A stretch of DNA of 64,000 nucleotides from Symbiodinium natans (GCA_905221605.1 CAJNDS010002634.1:868001-932000); one strand, 5' to 3'; shown: positions 22,097 to 32,433, numbered from the stretch's first letter. Notes: a model not told the origin generated them from the sequence alone. A program made the numbers and translations.

Positions 22097-22448
22097 GTTT
22101 GGTTTAGGGTTGAGGGCTTAGGGTTTAGGGTTTGGGTGGCGCTTGTCAACTATGATCGCCAAACCAAACGTAACCCAAAACCGCAGGATCTGAAGGGTCT
22201 TAAGAAGCCGCGCTGCCAGGTGAGTTGACGAAAGTGTCTGAAGGGACTGAGCAGTTTTGGCTTTGACGTAGTAGCGATGTGAATTTTTTTTGTTTCTTGC
22301 TGCTGTCAACACGGGGTCTGGAAATGAGCATCCCCGGTTGGCATGCTACTTAGGGTTAGGGGTTAGGGGTTAGGGTTTATGGTTTAGGGTTTACAATGGG
22401 AGGTCTTCCAAGCTCTATAATCTCTAAACCTTAACCCTAAACCCTGCA

Positions 22449-22760
22449 CTTGACGAAGTTGGAGATCCAATGCAGTGCCGTATCATTGCGGGCTTCCCAT
22501 ACTTGGATATCAGTCAGTTTCAAACGGCCAGAAGACAGCATGCGTTGCTGCATAGTGGCTGGGATGGGGAAAGCCATCTTGAATTTTTGATGTTTGGGTG
22601 GCTCTGGCTACTGCGTGCAGCAGTAGCGGCTGATGACGCCATTTATGGCCTTCATCGCCAACTTTGGGGCACACATGAGCTTCAGATGTCCTTTGTGTCG
22701 GATTTAAGCTCCAGTGTTTTTGCTTGTCGGCGGCGGGCAGTGCTCAGTTTCCCTGAGCCC
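22449..22760 (+). CDS. hypothetical protein or long exon
   Basis: About 104 codons open from 22449, including DEVGDPMQCRIIAGFPYLDI and DDAIYGLHRQLWGTHELQMS. It is flanked by CCCTAAA on both sides. The composition is globular and Trp/Leu-rich; no known motif. It could be an exon or a fragment of an old mobile gene. Confidence 0.4.
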
Positions 22761-22989
22761 TAAACCCCAAACCCAAAAAAAAAGATCCGAAAACGGATGC
22801 ACTAATCCCGACGTCGTTTGCAAAGGGACGGCTTGTAGCTCATGTCCTGGCCATATGCAAATGGCCAGGGTATAGATTTGGTCTGTTCTCAAAATCCTGG
22901 TCCCCTTTTGGGGTGCCCTAAATATTAGGGGCCGCCTTATATTAGCAACCCCAAAAGGGACCCGAGTTTAGAGAAGTGACCATATGGTT

Positions 22990-23131
22990 CCAAGCCTAGA
23001 CCCTCACGAAGCCCCTTCGCTGCTAAGCTAGGGGAGAGCTTGTCGATGCGGGCCTGAGGGGAGAAACGGCGTGTCGCGCAGAGCAGGCGCTTCGAGCGCT
23101 GGGGAAACTGCACTTTGAACAATAACACCAC
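22990..23131 (-). CDS. weak minus-strand exon candidate
   Basis: The reverse strand is open through FKVQFPQRSKRLLCATRRFS and QARIDKLSPSLAAKGLRE, with reasonable codon use. No splice sites can be fixed. Listed because minus-strand coding is rare in this window. Confidence 0.28.
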
Positions 23132-23325
23132 AATCGTAATGGAACAAGATCATACTGTATAAGAAAGTCATAACACAATCATTTCATGTTATAAGCTTAA
23201 CAGTTCAGGCAACCATGAGGCTAGCCGAGGAGGAAAAGTGTTTACTGTGGGACTTCTCGGGCGCTTTGAGCCTCCCAGGACGCAAGTCTTAACCTGCGAG
23301 CTGCCATGGACCATGTTTAGGGTTT

Positions 23326-23487
23326 AGGGCTAGGGGTTAGGGGTTTAGGGGCTTAGGGATTTAGGGGTTTAGGGGCTTAGGGGCTTAGGGGCTTAGGGGT
23401 TTAGGGGTTTAGGGGTTCAGGGGTTTAGGGGTTTAGGGGTTTAGGGGTTCAGGGGTTTAGGGGTTTAGGGTTTAGGGGTTTAGGGAT
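23326..23487. repeat. variant telomere-like array TTTAGGGG
   Basis: About 18 units, mostly the octamer GGGGTTTA and its variants GGGGCTTA and GGGGTTCA, unlike the heptamer elsewhere. It shows local homogenisation of a variant unit. Confidence 0.93.
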
Positions 23488-23964
23488 GCAAAAAGGGTTC
23501 GGGCGGCTGTGAACTGAGGCCTGCTGTACAAAAGCGTAGCTTAGGGTTGACGGTTGAGGCATCACAAGTCCTCAAGTACCTGCTAGTCCCTGCTGGTTTT
23601 TGCAAATAGTTTTCCATGCCTTCAGAGGCGCGGAACAAACAAAATTAGGCTTTAGTGAAGCAGAACCAACCTTGCCTTTCGCACCGGACGGCCTTAAACC
23701 AGTAACTACACTCTAAAATCCGGAAAGTTCACGAGGCGCCACGAACCCCCGAAAGCCCGTAAAGAAGAACCCGCCAACAAGCCTTTCAAGCACGCAAAGC
23801 CAAACCCCGAAACCCGAAAACGGAAGAGGGCTGACCTTGTCGTAGTGGAGTAGCATTTTACATCTTAAGGGTACTTCAGTTTATTAAGGACTAGGAATTC
23901 AAACTCGAGTACTATCCCAACCATGAACCCCGAAACCCGAGAACGGAAGAGGGCTGCGATGCGC

Positions 23965-24010
23965 CCGGAAGGACAAAGAGGCAGAGATGGTCATGGCCTC
24001 CCTCAGGCAC
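23965..24010 (+). CDS. short candidate exon
   Basis: The frame RKDKEAEMVMASLRHQTRL is open, helical and highly charged, and overlaps another open frame. It looks like a coiled-coil fragment. Boundaries are not resolved. Confidence 0.35.
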
Positions 24011-24295
24011 CAGACACGGCTTTGCTTTTCGGGTTTGCAGGGGAGGGGGGGGGGGGGTTAGCACGATCGATTTGTAAGGGAAGCTATTTTGCTGTGTTAG
24101 CTATTTGTTGTTTGTCATTTATTAGTCATTGCTTAGATATTTTCAATTTTTGGAACATACATGCACACCTATAGAACATATTAGCAGAAGATGGACAGCA
24201 AGAAAGCGAGAGAGAGAGGGAGAGAGGGAGGAACAAAAGTGGTGATCTACATATGCGATCAAATTTATGGCCTTTGCACTCACACCCTGGACTGC

Positions 24296-24440
24296 CATAT
24301 ACATATATATATATATGTGCACATATACATACACACACATATATAGATATATGTATACCTATATACATATATATATATACACATAATATATATATATATA
24401 CACGCATTTACGCACGCACACACACACACACACACATGCT
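24296..24440. repeat. TA/CA/TATG microsatellite
   Basis: Mixed TATA, CACA and ACGC dinucleotide repeats. A second TA block at 24535-24563 ends in TATATAGCTCACCCCCCC, a junction repeated at four places in the window. Confidence 0.95.
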
Positions 24441-24746
24441 GCCCCCCCTCATGCTGCCATGCCTATGGTTTTCTGTTGGGTTCAGGTGCTCCCACCCGAG
24501 TCTTGCTTATGCAGTCTGCATTATGCCTCGCACATATAAATATATATACACATATATATATATAGCTCACCCCCCCCCCCCCATGATCCGCGATTGTTTT
24601 TAAACAGATGGATCTTGGGAGGAGAGGGGGCTATGAGATAGCGATAAAAACACCGACAGGGCCGATTAAAACCTGGAGCATTTTCAGTCAGGAAGGTCGT
24701 TGAAATCAACATGGTATAAAATATCCCCCAAAACCACATTTGTTTA

Positions 24747-25112
24747 GAAAACTCGAGCCGGCTCGAATTTTCAAAAAACGCTGATGCAGTAGGTCGCCGA
24801 AACACGAGCAGGCTCGAATTTCCAACAAACCTAAAGTTCAGGATCTATGGCCCCAGCAGCCCGGTAGATCCTGAAATTTAGGTCTTTTTTAGAAATTCGA
24901 GCCTGCTCGAGTCTCCGGGACCTGGGGCTTCAAGAATTTGAGGAATATTTTGAGCCGGCTCGAATTTTCTAAAAGAAATGCTGAAACCATGGCTGTGTGA
25001 CCCCAAGGCCTCACAGATGACAGAATTTAGGTGTTTTTTGGAAAATTCGAGCCTGCTCGATTTTGGCGACCTGGTGCATCTTCGGAAAATTCGAGCCGGC
25101 CCGAGTTTTCCC
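24747..25112. repeat. array of six TCGAGCCGGCTCGA palindromes
   Basis: Palindromes of the form GAAAATTCGAGCCGGCTCGA then ATTTTC lie at about 24747, 24799, 24891, 24949, 25041 and 25084, with central GCCGGC, GCAGGC or GCCTGC. Spacing is irregular (45 to 92 bp), separated by unrelated sequence. It immediately precedes the AT-rich island. Confidence 0.88.
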
Positions 25113-25219
25113 TAAATCTCTTGAAATTCTGATTGCGAGAATTGATACAGATACAATCAGTACCATTCTGGATTAGTTCTAATTCAATTGTTCCAGTAAG
25201 TTTCCTATATATTTTAACG

Positions 25220-26510
25220 GCAAATATTGAAATTGTGAGAAGAGGCCACATATTGGCTTGAATCCAACAACCGTTTTATTCTTAAACCCTTGACATTTAA
25301 TATAAGAACCACCTTTGTTTATTTCAAAACATAAATTATCATTGAGGATATCTTCGGGACCAGAAGTTCCATTACATATACAAAGAGGAGAGACAAGGTA
25401 CTTTAATTACATACGCTTTAAACTTATATTTAATCAGATAGTTTCAAACTGTATGATTCTTCTTTACTATTGTTCTTATTCTTACCTTTCACCTCCTTAA
25501 CTGCTTCTTCTACTTCAATATTCTCAACTAACTTTCTTATCTCTTCGTAAGCATTTTGTTTGACTTAATTTTCTTTATTCTCTTTCTCCAGTTGTTCGCA
25601 TGTTGTTGCTTTCTTATGAAGCACTATTAATATAATTTAGGTCATTGAATCAAACTGTTGTAACATCTCTTCTTCAGTTATAGGTAGATTCCCTGATTTG
25701 TTTTTAGCATTGCCTGTATCTTCATAAGAAAGATTTTGTAGATGATCTAACGTTGATTCATTTGATGGTATACTTCCTTTATGAAACATAGTACCGGGGT
25801 CTCCTGCTTTTCGTATTCTTAAATTTGTCCCAGTGTCTTCTGGTCGTAGTGCTGATACAATAGGAGAACCACAACTACGACTTCTGAATACATTACCATA
25901 ATCATTGTTTGATTGTTGTCCCGATGCTGAACCTAAACTGTGACTTAGAATATCAGTAATCCCAGTATCTTTCAACCATCTATTTCAAATAAAACACTTC
26001 TTGCATGAACTGATCTACATCTTTATAACGTTGAGCCTGTTGCGTCTTATGTAAAGGTAGCTTTAAGTCATCATAACATCTCTACCGCTTCTTCATCCCA
26101 GCCATGTATAAAATAGAACCATTTTGATGAGTCCCGTCAGGATTCTCATACGCGATTTAAAGTCCTTGCGTGTCCGTTAAGAATGCCTCTGTCCCCGCTA
26201 ATTCGTCTTAACTTCAATATGGAATCTGCTTCTTGTGTTAGGTGCTTCATTTCAAACCCCTTCACTTCTTCTTTTATGTTTATGCTTGATAAAAATAGTG
26301 TGTAGATTTTTTGTCTAATTAATGAATAATATTGAAGTTCAAGAGGGTGGGGGTAGTTATTATAGAGTGAAGAACAGAGATGTGCAAACCGCACAGCGCC
26401 AAATCCACAAACGGATTCTGTTTGTAGATTTCTGTTGTTTAAAACTATACGTAATGAATAGCAAGTTGTAGCTATAAAGTATCGTAAATACCCGTGTTTT
26501 TCACTTCAAC
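25220..26510 (-). pseudogene. AT-rich insert with broken minus-strand reading frames
   Basis: AT content rises abruptly and TTTAGGG repeats vanish for 1.2 kb. Read on the minus strand there are successive frames interrupted by stops and frameshifts: about 26507-26000 (globular), 25990-25637 (low-complexity, acidic end), 25600-25440 (Lys/Glu-rich, coiled-coil-like) and 25400-25220. Codon use is AT3-rich, unlike every other exon here. This points to horizontally acquired or mobile DNA. The order globular protein, then acidic protein with coiled coil, loosely recalls nucleoprotein and phosphoprotein genes of negative-strand RNA viruses, but I recognise no motif and a retroelement is equally possible. 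Confidence 0.5.
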
Positions 26511-26579
26511 TACAGGTGTAAGTAAGCACAGGTGCAGAACGGCAAGCAAGAAAAGGACACATATGGATCATGGGGGGGG

Positions 26580-26615
26580 TGACCATATGTATATATATAT
26601 ATATGTATATCACAT
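26580..26615. repeat. TA microsatellite with GTGACCATATG flank
   Basis: GGGGGGGTGACCATATGTATATATAT repeats the junction at 10857-10900. It marks the proximal edge of the AT-rich insert. Confidence 0.85.
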
Positions 26616-27013
26616 AATTGAATTAACATCTGACACCGACTTATCATGCCAGCGTAGGGCGACATGCGAAAAACACAAAATAAATGTTCAAGTTTATCAA
26701 AAACCTGGGATTGAAGATGAAAGATTTGGTGGGGGCGGTGGTGGTGGGTGGCGAACCACGAACCCGATAATATAACAAAATACATATGCATTCGTATATG
26801 TATATACACATAGATTGCATTTTTTGGCAAAGCCCTATTTTATGAGGGAAGACATGCGTATCGGTTTCACCTGTAGAACCTGCGCTAGATCCAACTTGTT
26901 TTGGTTTCCGAATTTAAGGCACCCAACCTCACCCTGAACCCTATATACACCCTGCAAACGCAACTCTAAAGCCCTAAACCCTGCAAACACAACTCTGAAG
27001 CCTCGTTTGCCAG

Positions 27014-27099
27014 GCAAATCTTCCGCGAGGCCGACGAAGATGGCTCGGGCGACTTGGACCACGGCGAGCTGCGCACGGCCTTGGGCAACGGGGCATGAA
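27014..27099 (+). CDS. EF-hand exon
   Basis: A TTTGCCAG acceptor is followed by QIFREADEDGSGDLDHGELR then TALGNGA and TGA, or a donor just before it. The loop at 27033-27068 (DEDGSGDLDHGE) is a canonical 12-residue EF-hand: D1, D3, S5, D7, D9 and E12, with Gly at 6. It binds calcium. With the downstream exons at 28678 and 29254 it may form the cytosolic tail of an EF-hand ion channel or a calcium-regulated protein. Confidence 0.75.
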
Positions 27100-27152
27100 T
27101 CAGTTAAGGGTTTAGGGTTTGTAGGGTTTAGGGTATCAGGTGTTCACCCACC

Positions 27153-27268
27153 GGGTTACTATAGGGGCCTTAATAATTCGAATAGGGTTTTGGGGGGGTT
27201 ATCCTAGTATAGATAAAGGGACTATGAGGGAACATGAATAGTACTGATTCCGACCCCTACATTACCCC
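27153..27268. mobile_element. MITE family J (TGTAGGGGCCTTAATAATT)
   Basis: The left end AGGGGCCTTAATAATTCGAA and the right end GATTCCGACCCCTACA are inverted. Related ends occur at 37862-37925, 48185-48240, 49814-49926, 50790-50851, 51124-51222 and 52952-53036, in both orientations. Confidence 0.75.
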
Positions 27269-28074
27269 ATCTCCCCCTTTTCAAGTACAGCAAGGGGCAT
27301 TTTTGCTGCCAATCTTGGGTACATGCCAGCCCTGTCATTACAAGGTACCTAGTGACCCATGAATTGCTAGCTGCCTCTGGGGGATGCAGGTTTAGGGTTT
27401 AGGGTCTAGGGTCTAGGGTCTAGGGTCTAGGGTTAGACCCTAGTCCCCATTGAGGCCACAAAGCGTGCAGGCTTGCTGGGGGTCGTACTGCAAGCTTAAG
27501 TCTTATGTCTGAGGGCACGCCATAGGCCCCGAAACCGCCTGACTCCTGGCTAGCTAGGGGGATTTGGCTCCTCATAGACCCATGAGAGGTTGAAAAGGCT
27601 GTCTCCATGTCAGCTTAAAGATGCAACTTAACGAAATGGGCCGGTGGAAAGTGAGCGATAGAACAGGCACTTGCCGTAGAAACCTGAAACCATGCTGCAG
27701 CCCTTCTTGCGGCTTCAACAGGCAAGTTCCGCGTTCGAGATCGCGCCTTGCCTCTGCCATTGGCAACCTCCCAAATCCCTAAGCCCTAAACTTGTCATAA
27801 AAGGGTTGAGGGACTGTAGGGTTCGTGGTTTATGTGGGTGACTCGACTTCAAGTTGAAAAGAGTGTAATTGACTAAAGAATTAGGTTGAACCCAGGCAGC
27901 TGGCTGGAGACCTGGGCTCATCCAAGTAGGAAAATGCTGAGATGTGCGCGCTATAGGGTTTAAGGTTTACGGTTGAACTGCGAAAGGGTCGAACCCATGT
28001 TTGCAATGCTTCTTGCTCATTGCTTTTTTAACAGCTAGGAACAGACAGGTCCTATACATCCGAAGCCTTTCAGA

Positions 28075-28206
28075 GACCCAGAGTAGGCCCTTATTCCTTT
28101 CTTGTTGGGTTTAGGTTCCCTAAGCAAGCCCCTTTTCAACCAAAAAAGGGTTTAGGAACCCTAAACCCTAAACCCTTTTTTGTTCCTAGCTTACAGTCGG
28201 GTCTAG
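28075..28206. mobile_element. MITE family B copy with internal CCCTAAA array
   Basis: Opens GACCCAGAGTAGGCCCTTAT and closes with CAGTCGGGTCTAG. A telomere-like array (28153-28174) sits in the loop. Confidence 0.7.
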
Positions 28207-28489
28207 TATCGGATGTCGTCGTTTGGGGCCTTGTCGCGACGATCTGGACAGCAGTCCAAAGACTCCCAAAACTACTTGAAGGTTCATTGGGGCAGGTTTT
28301 AGGGTTTAGGGTTCAGGGTTTAGGGTTTAGGGCTCCTAGAAGGTTCATGGGTAGTTCTAAGTAGGCTTATAAGTACCCCGAATACGGGGAGAACCAGTTA
28401 CAATGTACCTATAGCTACCCGGCTTATTACCCATGAAACTCGAGGTATGGACCACCCAGCCCAAACTCTAAGGGCAGCTATATGGGCCG

Positions 28490-28602
28490 TTCATGTGGCC
28501 CCTTTCCTCCTTTTAAAGGGTTCTGAAGTATGGGCCCTTGGGTTGCGTAAAGGGTATGTAAGGGGGTGCCCCTTTAAGGGCCAATATTAAGGAACCATGC
28601 AA
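28490..28602. mobile_element. MITE family I copy
   Basis: Shares the block AAAGGGTTCTGAAGTATGGG with 39095-39228 and 45968-46092. The inverted ends CATGTGGCCCCTTTCCT and AAGGAACCATG are imperfect. Confidence 0.65.
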
Positions 28603-28677
28603 CTACCCTAAGACCTAAGCCCTAAACCCTAAACCCTAAACCACACCCTGGCAAACTCAGGACTCAAGCTCCTACAG

Positions 28678-28731
28678 ATCCCCTATCCCGATCTTGAGAT
28701 GCTCTTTCTCCTGTTAGACGAGGAGCAGGGA
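28678..28731 (+). CDS. internal exon, ion-channel-tail-like
   Basis: A CCTACAG acceptor is followed by IPYPDLEMLFLLLDEEQ, a helix then an acidic stretch, like the helix entering an EF-hand in the C-terminal tail of voltage-gated channels. The next exon (29254) continues with DNKGVIKCDYFFRG. This reading is inference; the EF-hand would be degenerate. Confidence 0.55.
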
Positions 28732-28893
28732 GTCGATCAAACACCGTCGGTGGGGTTTAGGGTTTAGGGTTTAGGGTTTAGGGTTTAGGGTTTCGGGTTT
28801 CGGGTTTCGGGTTTCGGGTTGCCACTATTCAGCCCCCTCAAGAGAATCCAACCTCAAGAGGCAAGACCCTTCCGCTCTTTCATCGTGGGAACC

Positions 28894-29015
28894 CTACTTG
28901 AAGGTTCATGGGTAGTCATAAGTAGGGTTATACGTACCCTAAATAAGGTTATAACTAGTTATAAGCATAGTTCCCCTATTTATAACCCACTTTTACCTAC
29001 CCATGAACCTCCCAG
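28894..29015. mobile_element. MITE family M (CTACTTGAAGGTTCATGGGTA)
   Basis: The left end CTTGAAGGTTCATGGGTAG pairs with the right end CTACCCATGAACCTCCCAG. Copies at 28330-28446, 32665-32798 and 42424-42563. Confidence 0.8.
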
Positions 29016-29069
29016 GGAACCCTACCTAGAGTTACGGTTCAGGGGTTACCCCTCCAGGACAACAAAGGC

Positions 29070-29161
29070 CTTATACTAACAATCCTTCATTGGGATTATA
29101 GTACCCCCCCCCCCATTATAATCCCTATTAAGGACTGTTAGTATAAAGGGGAGCATCCCAA
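29070..29161. mobile_element. MITE family G copy
   Basis: TTATACTAACAATCCTTCATT pairs with AAGGACTGTTAGTATAAAGG. The left terminal TTGGGATGCTCC is missing although the right one is present. It lies inside the duplicated-exon intron described at 29054-29253. Confidence 0.75.
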
Positions 29162-29171
29162 AGGCTACAGT

Positions 29172-29245
29172 ACACCCTAAACCCTAAACCCTAAACCCTA
29201 AACCCTAAACCCTAAACCCTAAACCCTAAACCCTAAACCCTAACC
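29172..29245. repeat. interstitial CCCTAAA array
   Basis: Ten perfect heptamers, among the purest in the window. It is intronic, ending 8 bp before the acceptor of the exon at 29254. Confidence 0.97.
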
Positions 29246-29253
29246 CCATCCAG

Positions 29254-29373
29254 GACAACAAAGGCGTTATCAAGTGCGACTACTTCTTCCGCGGCGTAGC
29301 GAAGCTGCGAGGCCTAGCAAAGGCCAAAGACCTGCATCAGCTGACGCTTGGCCGAACACTTAAAGCATACTAA
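29254..29373 (+). CDS. exon, channel-tail-like with EF-hand remnant
   Basis: An ATCCAG acceptor is followed by DNKGVIKCDYFFRGVAKLRG then LAKAKDLHQLTLGRTLKAY and TAA at 29371. The pattern FxxGxxKLxGxAKxxDLxxL is typical of the helix after the EF-hand in dinoflagellate and other protist voltage-gated cation channels, which lies in the cytosol. The true exon may end before the stop at a donor near LTL. The first 16 bp (CAGGACAACAAAGGC) also occur at 29054, upstream of a MITE and a CCCTAAA array. Confidence 0.6.
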   Translation, partial: DNKGVIKCDYFFRGVAKLRGLAKAKDLHQLTLGRTLKAY

Positions 29374-29668
29374 GTACCCTCTTCTTCTTTTTTCTTTTGG
29401 GAGGGGGCGGGGGGGGGGTGCAAGGGTCGGTTCTTTTTGGGGCTAAAGGTTTTGCATGGCCAGTGTGCTGAAGTCTAGATGCAGAAGGAGGTTTTGGGGT
29501 ATGTTGGCCCATTTGCTCTTGAGAAAGAGCACAGGGGAGGCATGCCTGGGCTCACAAGGGCTTCAGGGTTAAGGGGGGTTTTGGGTTTTGGGTTTAGGGT
29601 TTAGGGTTTAGGGGGGAATCTCCTAAACTACTTATGGGGGGCCCCCTCCCACAACATTTTTTCACGCA

Positions 29669-29757
29669 TATGAAGCAAGGTCCATCGACCTTAATCGGCG
29701 CATGCTGTGGGTGGACGAGAACACTGGGAAGATTTCAGGCCCGACGTCGCATCTTGT
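29669..29757 (+). CDS. candidate exon, possibly same gene
   Basis: The frame YEARSIDLNRRMLWVDENTG then KISGPTSHLVV is coding-like. It could follow the 29254 exon in a channel tail. No acceptor is certain. Confidence 0.45.
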
Positions 29758-29856
29758 GGTTCGTGGATGAGTTGCGCACCCTAAACCCCTAAACCCCTCA
29801 ACCCCTAAACCCCTAAACCCCTAAACCCCTAAACCCCTAAACCCTGAACCGCGCAG

Positions 29857-29947
29857 AAGCGAACGACATTTTGATGGACATGGTGGATCACCTGGACGAG
29901 ATGGATACCCACATCGTCAAAGGACCCACGACTCGTGACTGTAAGGC
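29857..29947 (+). CDS. candidate exon, coiled-coil-like
   Basis: A CGCAG acceptor after a CCCCTAAA array is followed by ANDILMDMVDHLDEMDTHIV, then KGPTTRDC. The regular Ile/Leu/Met/Val spacing suggests a short coiled coil, as often ends channel tails. Assignment to the same gene is inference. Confidence 0.5.
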
Positions 29948-30006
29948 GCATGAATTTCCCCACCGCCCCAGACGCGACCACATGGAACACCAGCAGGTAG
30001 CAAAGT

Positions 30007-30083
30007 TTTAGGGTTTAGGGTTTAGGGTTTAGGGTTTAGGGTTTAGGGTTTAGGGTTTAGGGTTTAGGGTTTAGGGTTTAGGG
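30007..30083. repeat. interstitial TTTAGGG array
   Basis: Eleven nearly perfect heptamers. Mixed unassigned sequence follows to about 31340. Within it, 30630-30770 is open on both strands and I could not decide between them. Confidence 0.95.
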
Positions 30084-31347
30084 CATGCAGCGTCCTTCTA
30101 TCGCTTTCCACTTCGGGTTCTTTGGTGTTTGACGGGTTTGGGTTGCCAGGAGCCTCAGACCCGAAAGCCTTAGACCCCCAATCCCCAAAAGCCCGGTCCA
30201 AACCTGAAAGCCCAATACCCTACAGTAAACCCTAAACCCTAAACCCTCAATGTGCAGGAGAAACAGATGGCAAAGATCCGGTGATCGCTGCCAGGTGTCT
30301 TTGCCCAATCGTCCCTTTCGGGTTTAGGTTTAGATCTGGTGTTCTGGACTGAGAATAGACAGAATGGGAACCCTAAACCCTAAACCCTAAACAATAAGCC
30401 CTATGTCACAGGACCTCGAAGAAATGCACTGACTTGTTTTTGAATCTCAGCCATACTACACCTCAAATCCCAGAAATGCGAGTGCACATCAACCTCGGGT
30501 TCTCGCGTGGCCTTGCGCTGCTGCAACCCCCAGTGCGCAACCACTGCTGCCCCCTTCCTTGAGAAGCTGACCACCGAGCTTGAAGTTTGAGCAACTAAAC
30601 CCTAAACTGTAAGCCTGTAAGCCCTGAACGCCATGAATCATCTGAGGCGCAGCAGGGAGCCTGTCTCGAAAGGCACCAGGGTCGGGTGGCGCAGCTTCGG
30701 CTTGGGTTTTCTTGACATTTTTGGGCGCCGTAAGGGCTGTAATGTTTAGTTTCGACAGATTGCAAGGCATGCTTCTTTCAGTTTGTGACTGGTAAGTACC
30801 TCGCAGACGTTTGAAAGGCGCGTTGCCTGCCCAAAGAAGTGCAGCGCGGTCGGGGCGTGCGGAGTAGCCCTACGAATGTGTTCGATGAAACCACAGCCCG
30901 GTTCTGAAGTCTTAAGTGTCAGGGTGGGCAGTTCCGCCCTACCAACCCTATAAGTACCTATGAGCCTGATGAATCCTCAACCCTAACGGCCTTTGTACGA
31001 TGGTTCCAGGGCCTTCGAGTTGTTCTGTGCTTGTTTTCTGGCAGTTTAGGGTTTAGGGTGTAGGGTTTAGGGTCGGAGACCAGTCCAGTTGCCGTCGGAG
31101 TTTGTGCTTTGGGACTCCCTGTTTTGTTTGCTTGAAGTGTCCTGCGTCAGGGAGTTATAAGCAAGAATAAGTGGGGTCAAACGCCGTTTGCAGAATATTA
31201 TGACCAGAGAAGTTGGTTACCCATGAACCTTCAACTGGCAGGGTTGGGACTTCGAGGGTTAAGGCAGACTCGCAACTGGGACGGAAAGTCGTGGAATGTG
31301 CAACCCTTCCCCTAAACCCTTGACCCTGAACCGTTTGGGCAGGGCGA

Positions 31348-31440
31348 ATCCTGCGCGGCGTTTGGAAGGACGGCCGCAACCTGAGTCTCAAAAGAACGAC
31401 GATGTCTTGCGTTTTAGGCAGGGGGGTGCTCGAAGGCCCT
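31348..31440 (+). CDS. candidate exon
   Basis: The frame RLEGRPQPESQKNDDVLRFR followed by QGGAR is open and polar, with coding-like usage. Splice sites unresolved. Confidence 0.35.
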
Positions 31441-31789
31441 CAACCTGCAACCCCAGTCAGGTTTGGCTTCCAAGGACCCAGAGTAGGCCCTCACTGCCTT
31501 TGTTTTAGGGTTATGATTCCTGCATACTGATTTCAGGCTCTGGTGTGCAGTTGCCTGCATGCGCATGAGCGTCTCTTTGCTGCGTCGCGCTAGGCTTCTC
31601 TTATTGACAGGTCGCACACGCGCGATCCTCTTTTACTGTCACTATAGGCTTGGAGATGTTGAGGTTCCGGCTTTCAGGAGGAGTCAAAGAAAGGGATTCT
31701 AGAGATGTGCGTGTAGGTGTCTAGCATTAAGGGTCAGGGTTTCAGATTTAGGTTGTCTGCATGTTAGACGTACTCCGAGCATCTGTTTA

Positions 31790-32095
31790 ATTGGGCCCCC
31801 CCCCACAATAAGAAAGGCAGGTATTGATTCTCGATTTAAAAACAACACGAATGTATTGAAAACAATAGGAATGTATAGAATCTCTATTCAAACTGAATAA
31901 CAAAGAATTGACTATCTATAAAAAACAATAGGAATGTACTGAATCTTTATGAAAAAGAGAAGGAAAATTCCTTTAAATGTGGTGGGTTTGCACCATACGA
32001 AATCCACCTACTGGAAAGTAGTCTTCCGGCAGGCTTCCGGCCAAAAAAAAACTCCTTTAAATGTGGGGGGGGGGGGGGTATTAATTAAACAGATG
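31790..32095. other. AT-rich patch with short direct repeats
   Basis: AAAACAATAGGAATGTA occurs at 31858 and 31922, and TCCTTTAAATGTGG at 31970 and 32053. TGGAAAGTAGTCTTC (32014) is the reverse complement of sequence at 19231. Probably decayed mobile DNA; no gene seen. Confidence 0.5.
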
Positions 32096-32433
32096 CTCGG
32101 ATTACCTGCTGCGGTGTTTCCAGGCACGGCTTGTTGAGTGTTCGGGTCCCTATACTATTTGCTGAAGAACCCCCAAAGAATAAAGAATAGTCATCCCTAT
32201 TCTACACTTAATATGGAAGAATGTTTTATTTTCTCGGGGTTCTTAGGGATCGAATCCGATTCTTGGGTCAAGAGGATAAAGCGACAGGCGCTTCGGACGG
32301 CACCCTGAGAATCCAACTCTATCCGAGCCCATACACCCTAAACCCTCTAACCCTAAACCCTCTAACCCTAAACCCCCTAAACCCCCTAAACACCCTAAAC
32401 CCCCAACCCCCAAACCCCCAGAACCCATCTCAG

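Noticed and set aside
26510-26830. Minus-strand 106-codon ORF next to the AT-rich insert
   Set aside because: It runs through TA and G-rich microsatellites and has His/Tyr/Ile repeats typical of low-complexity translation.
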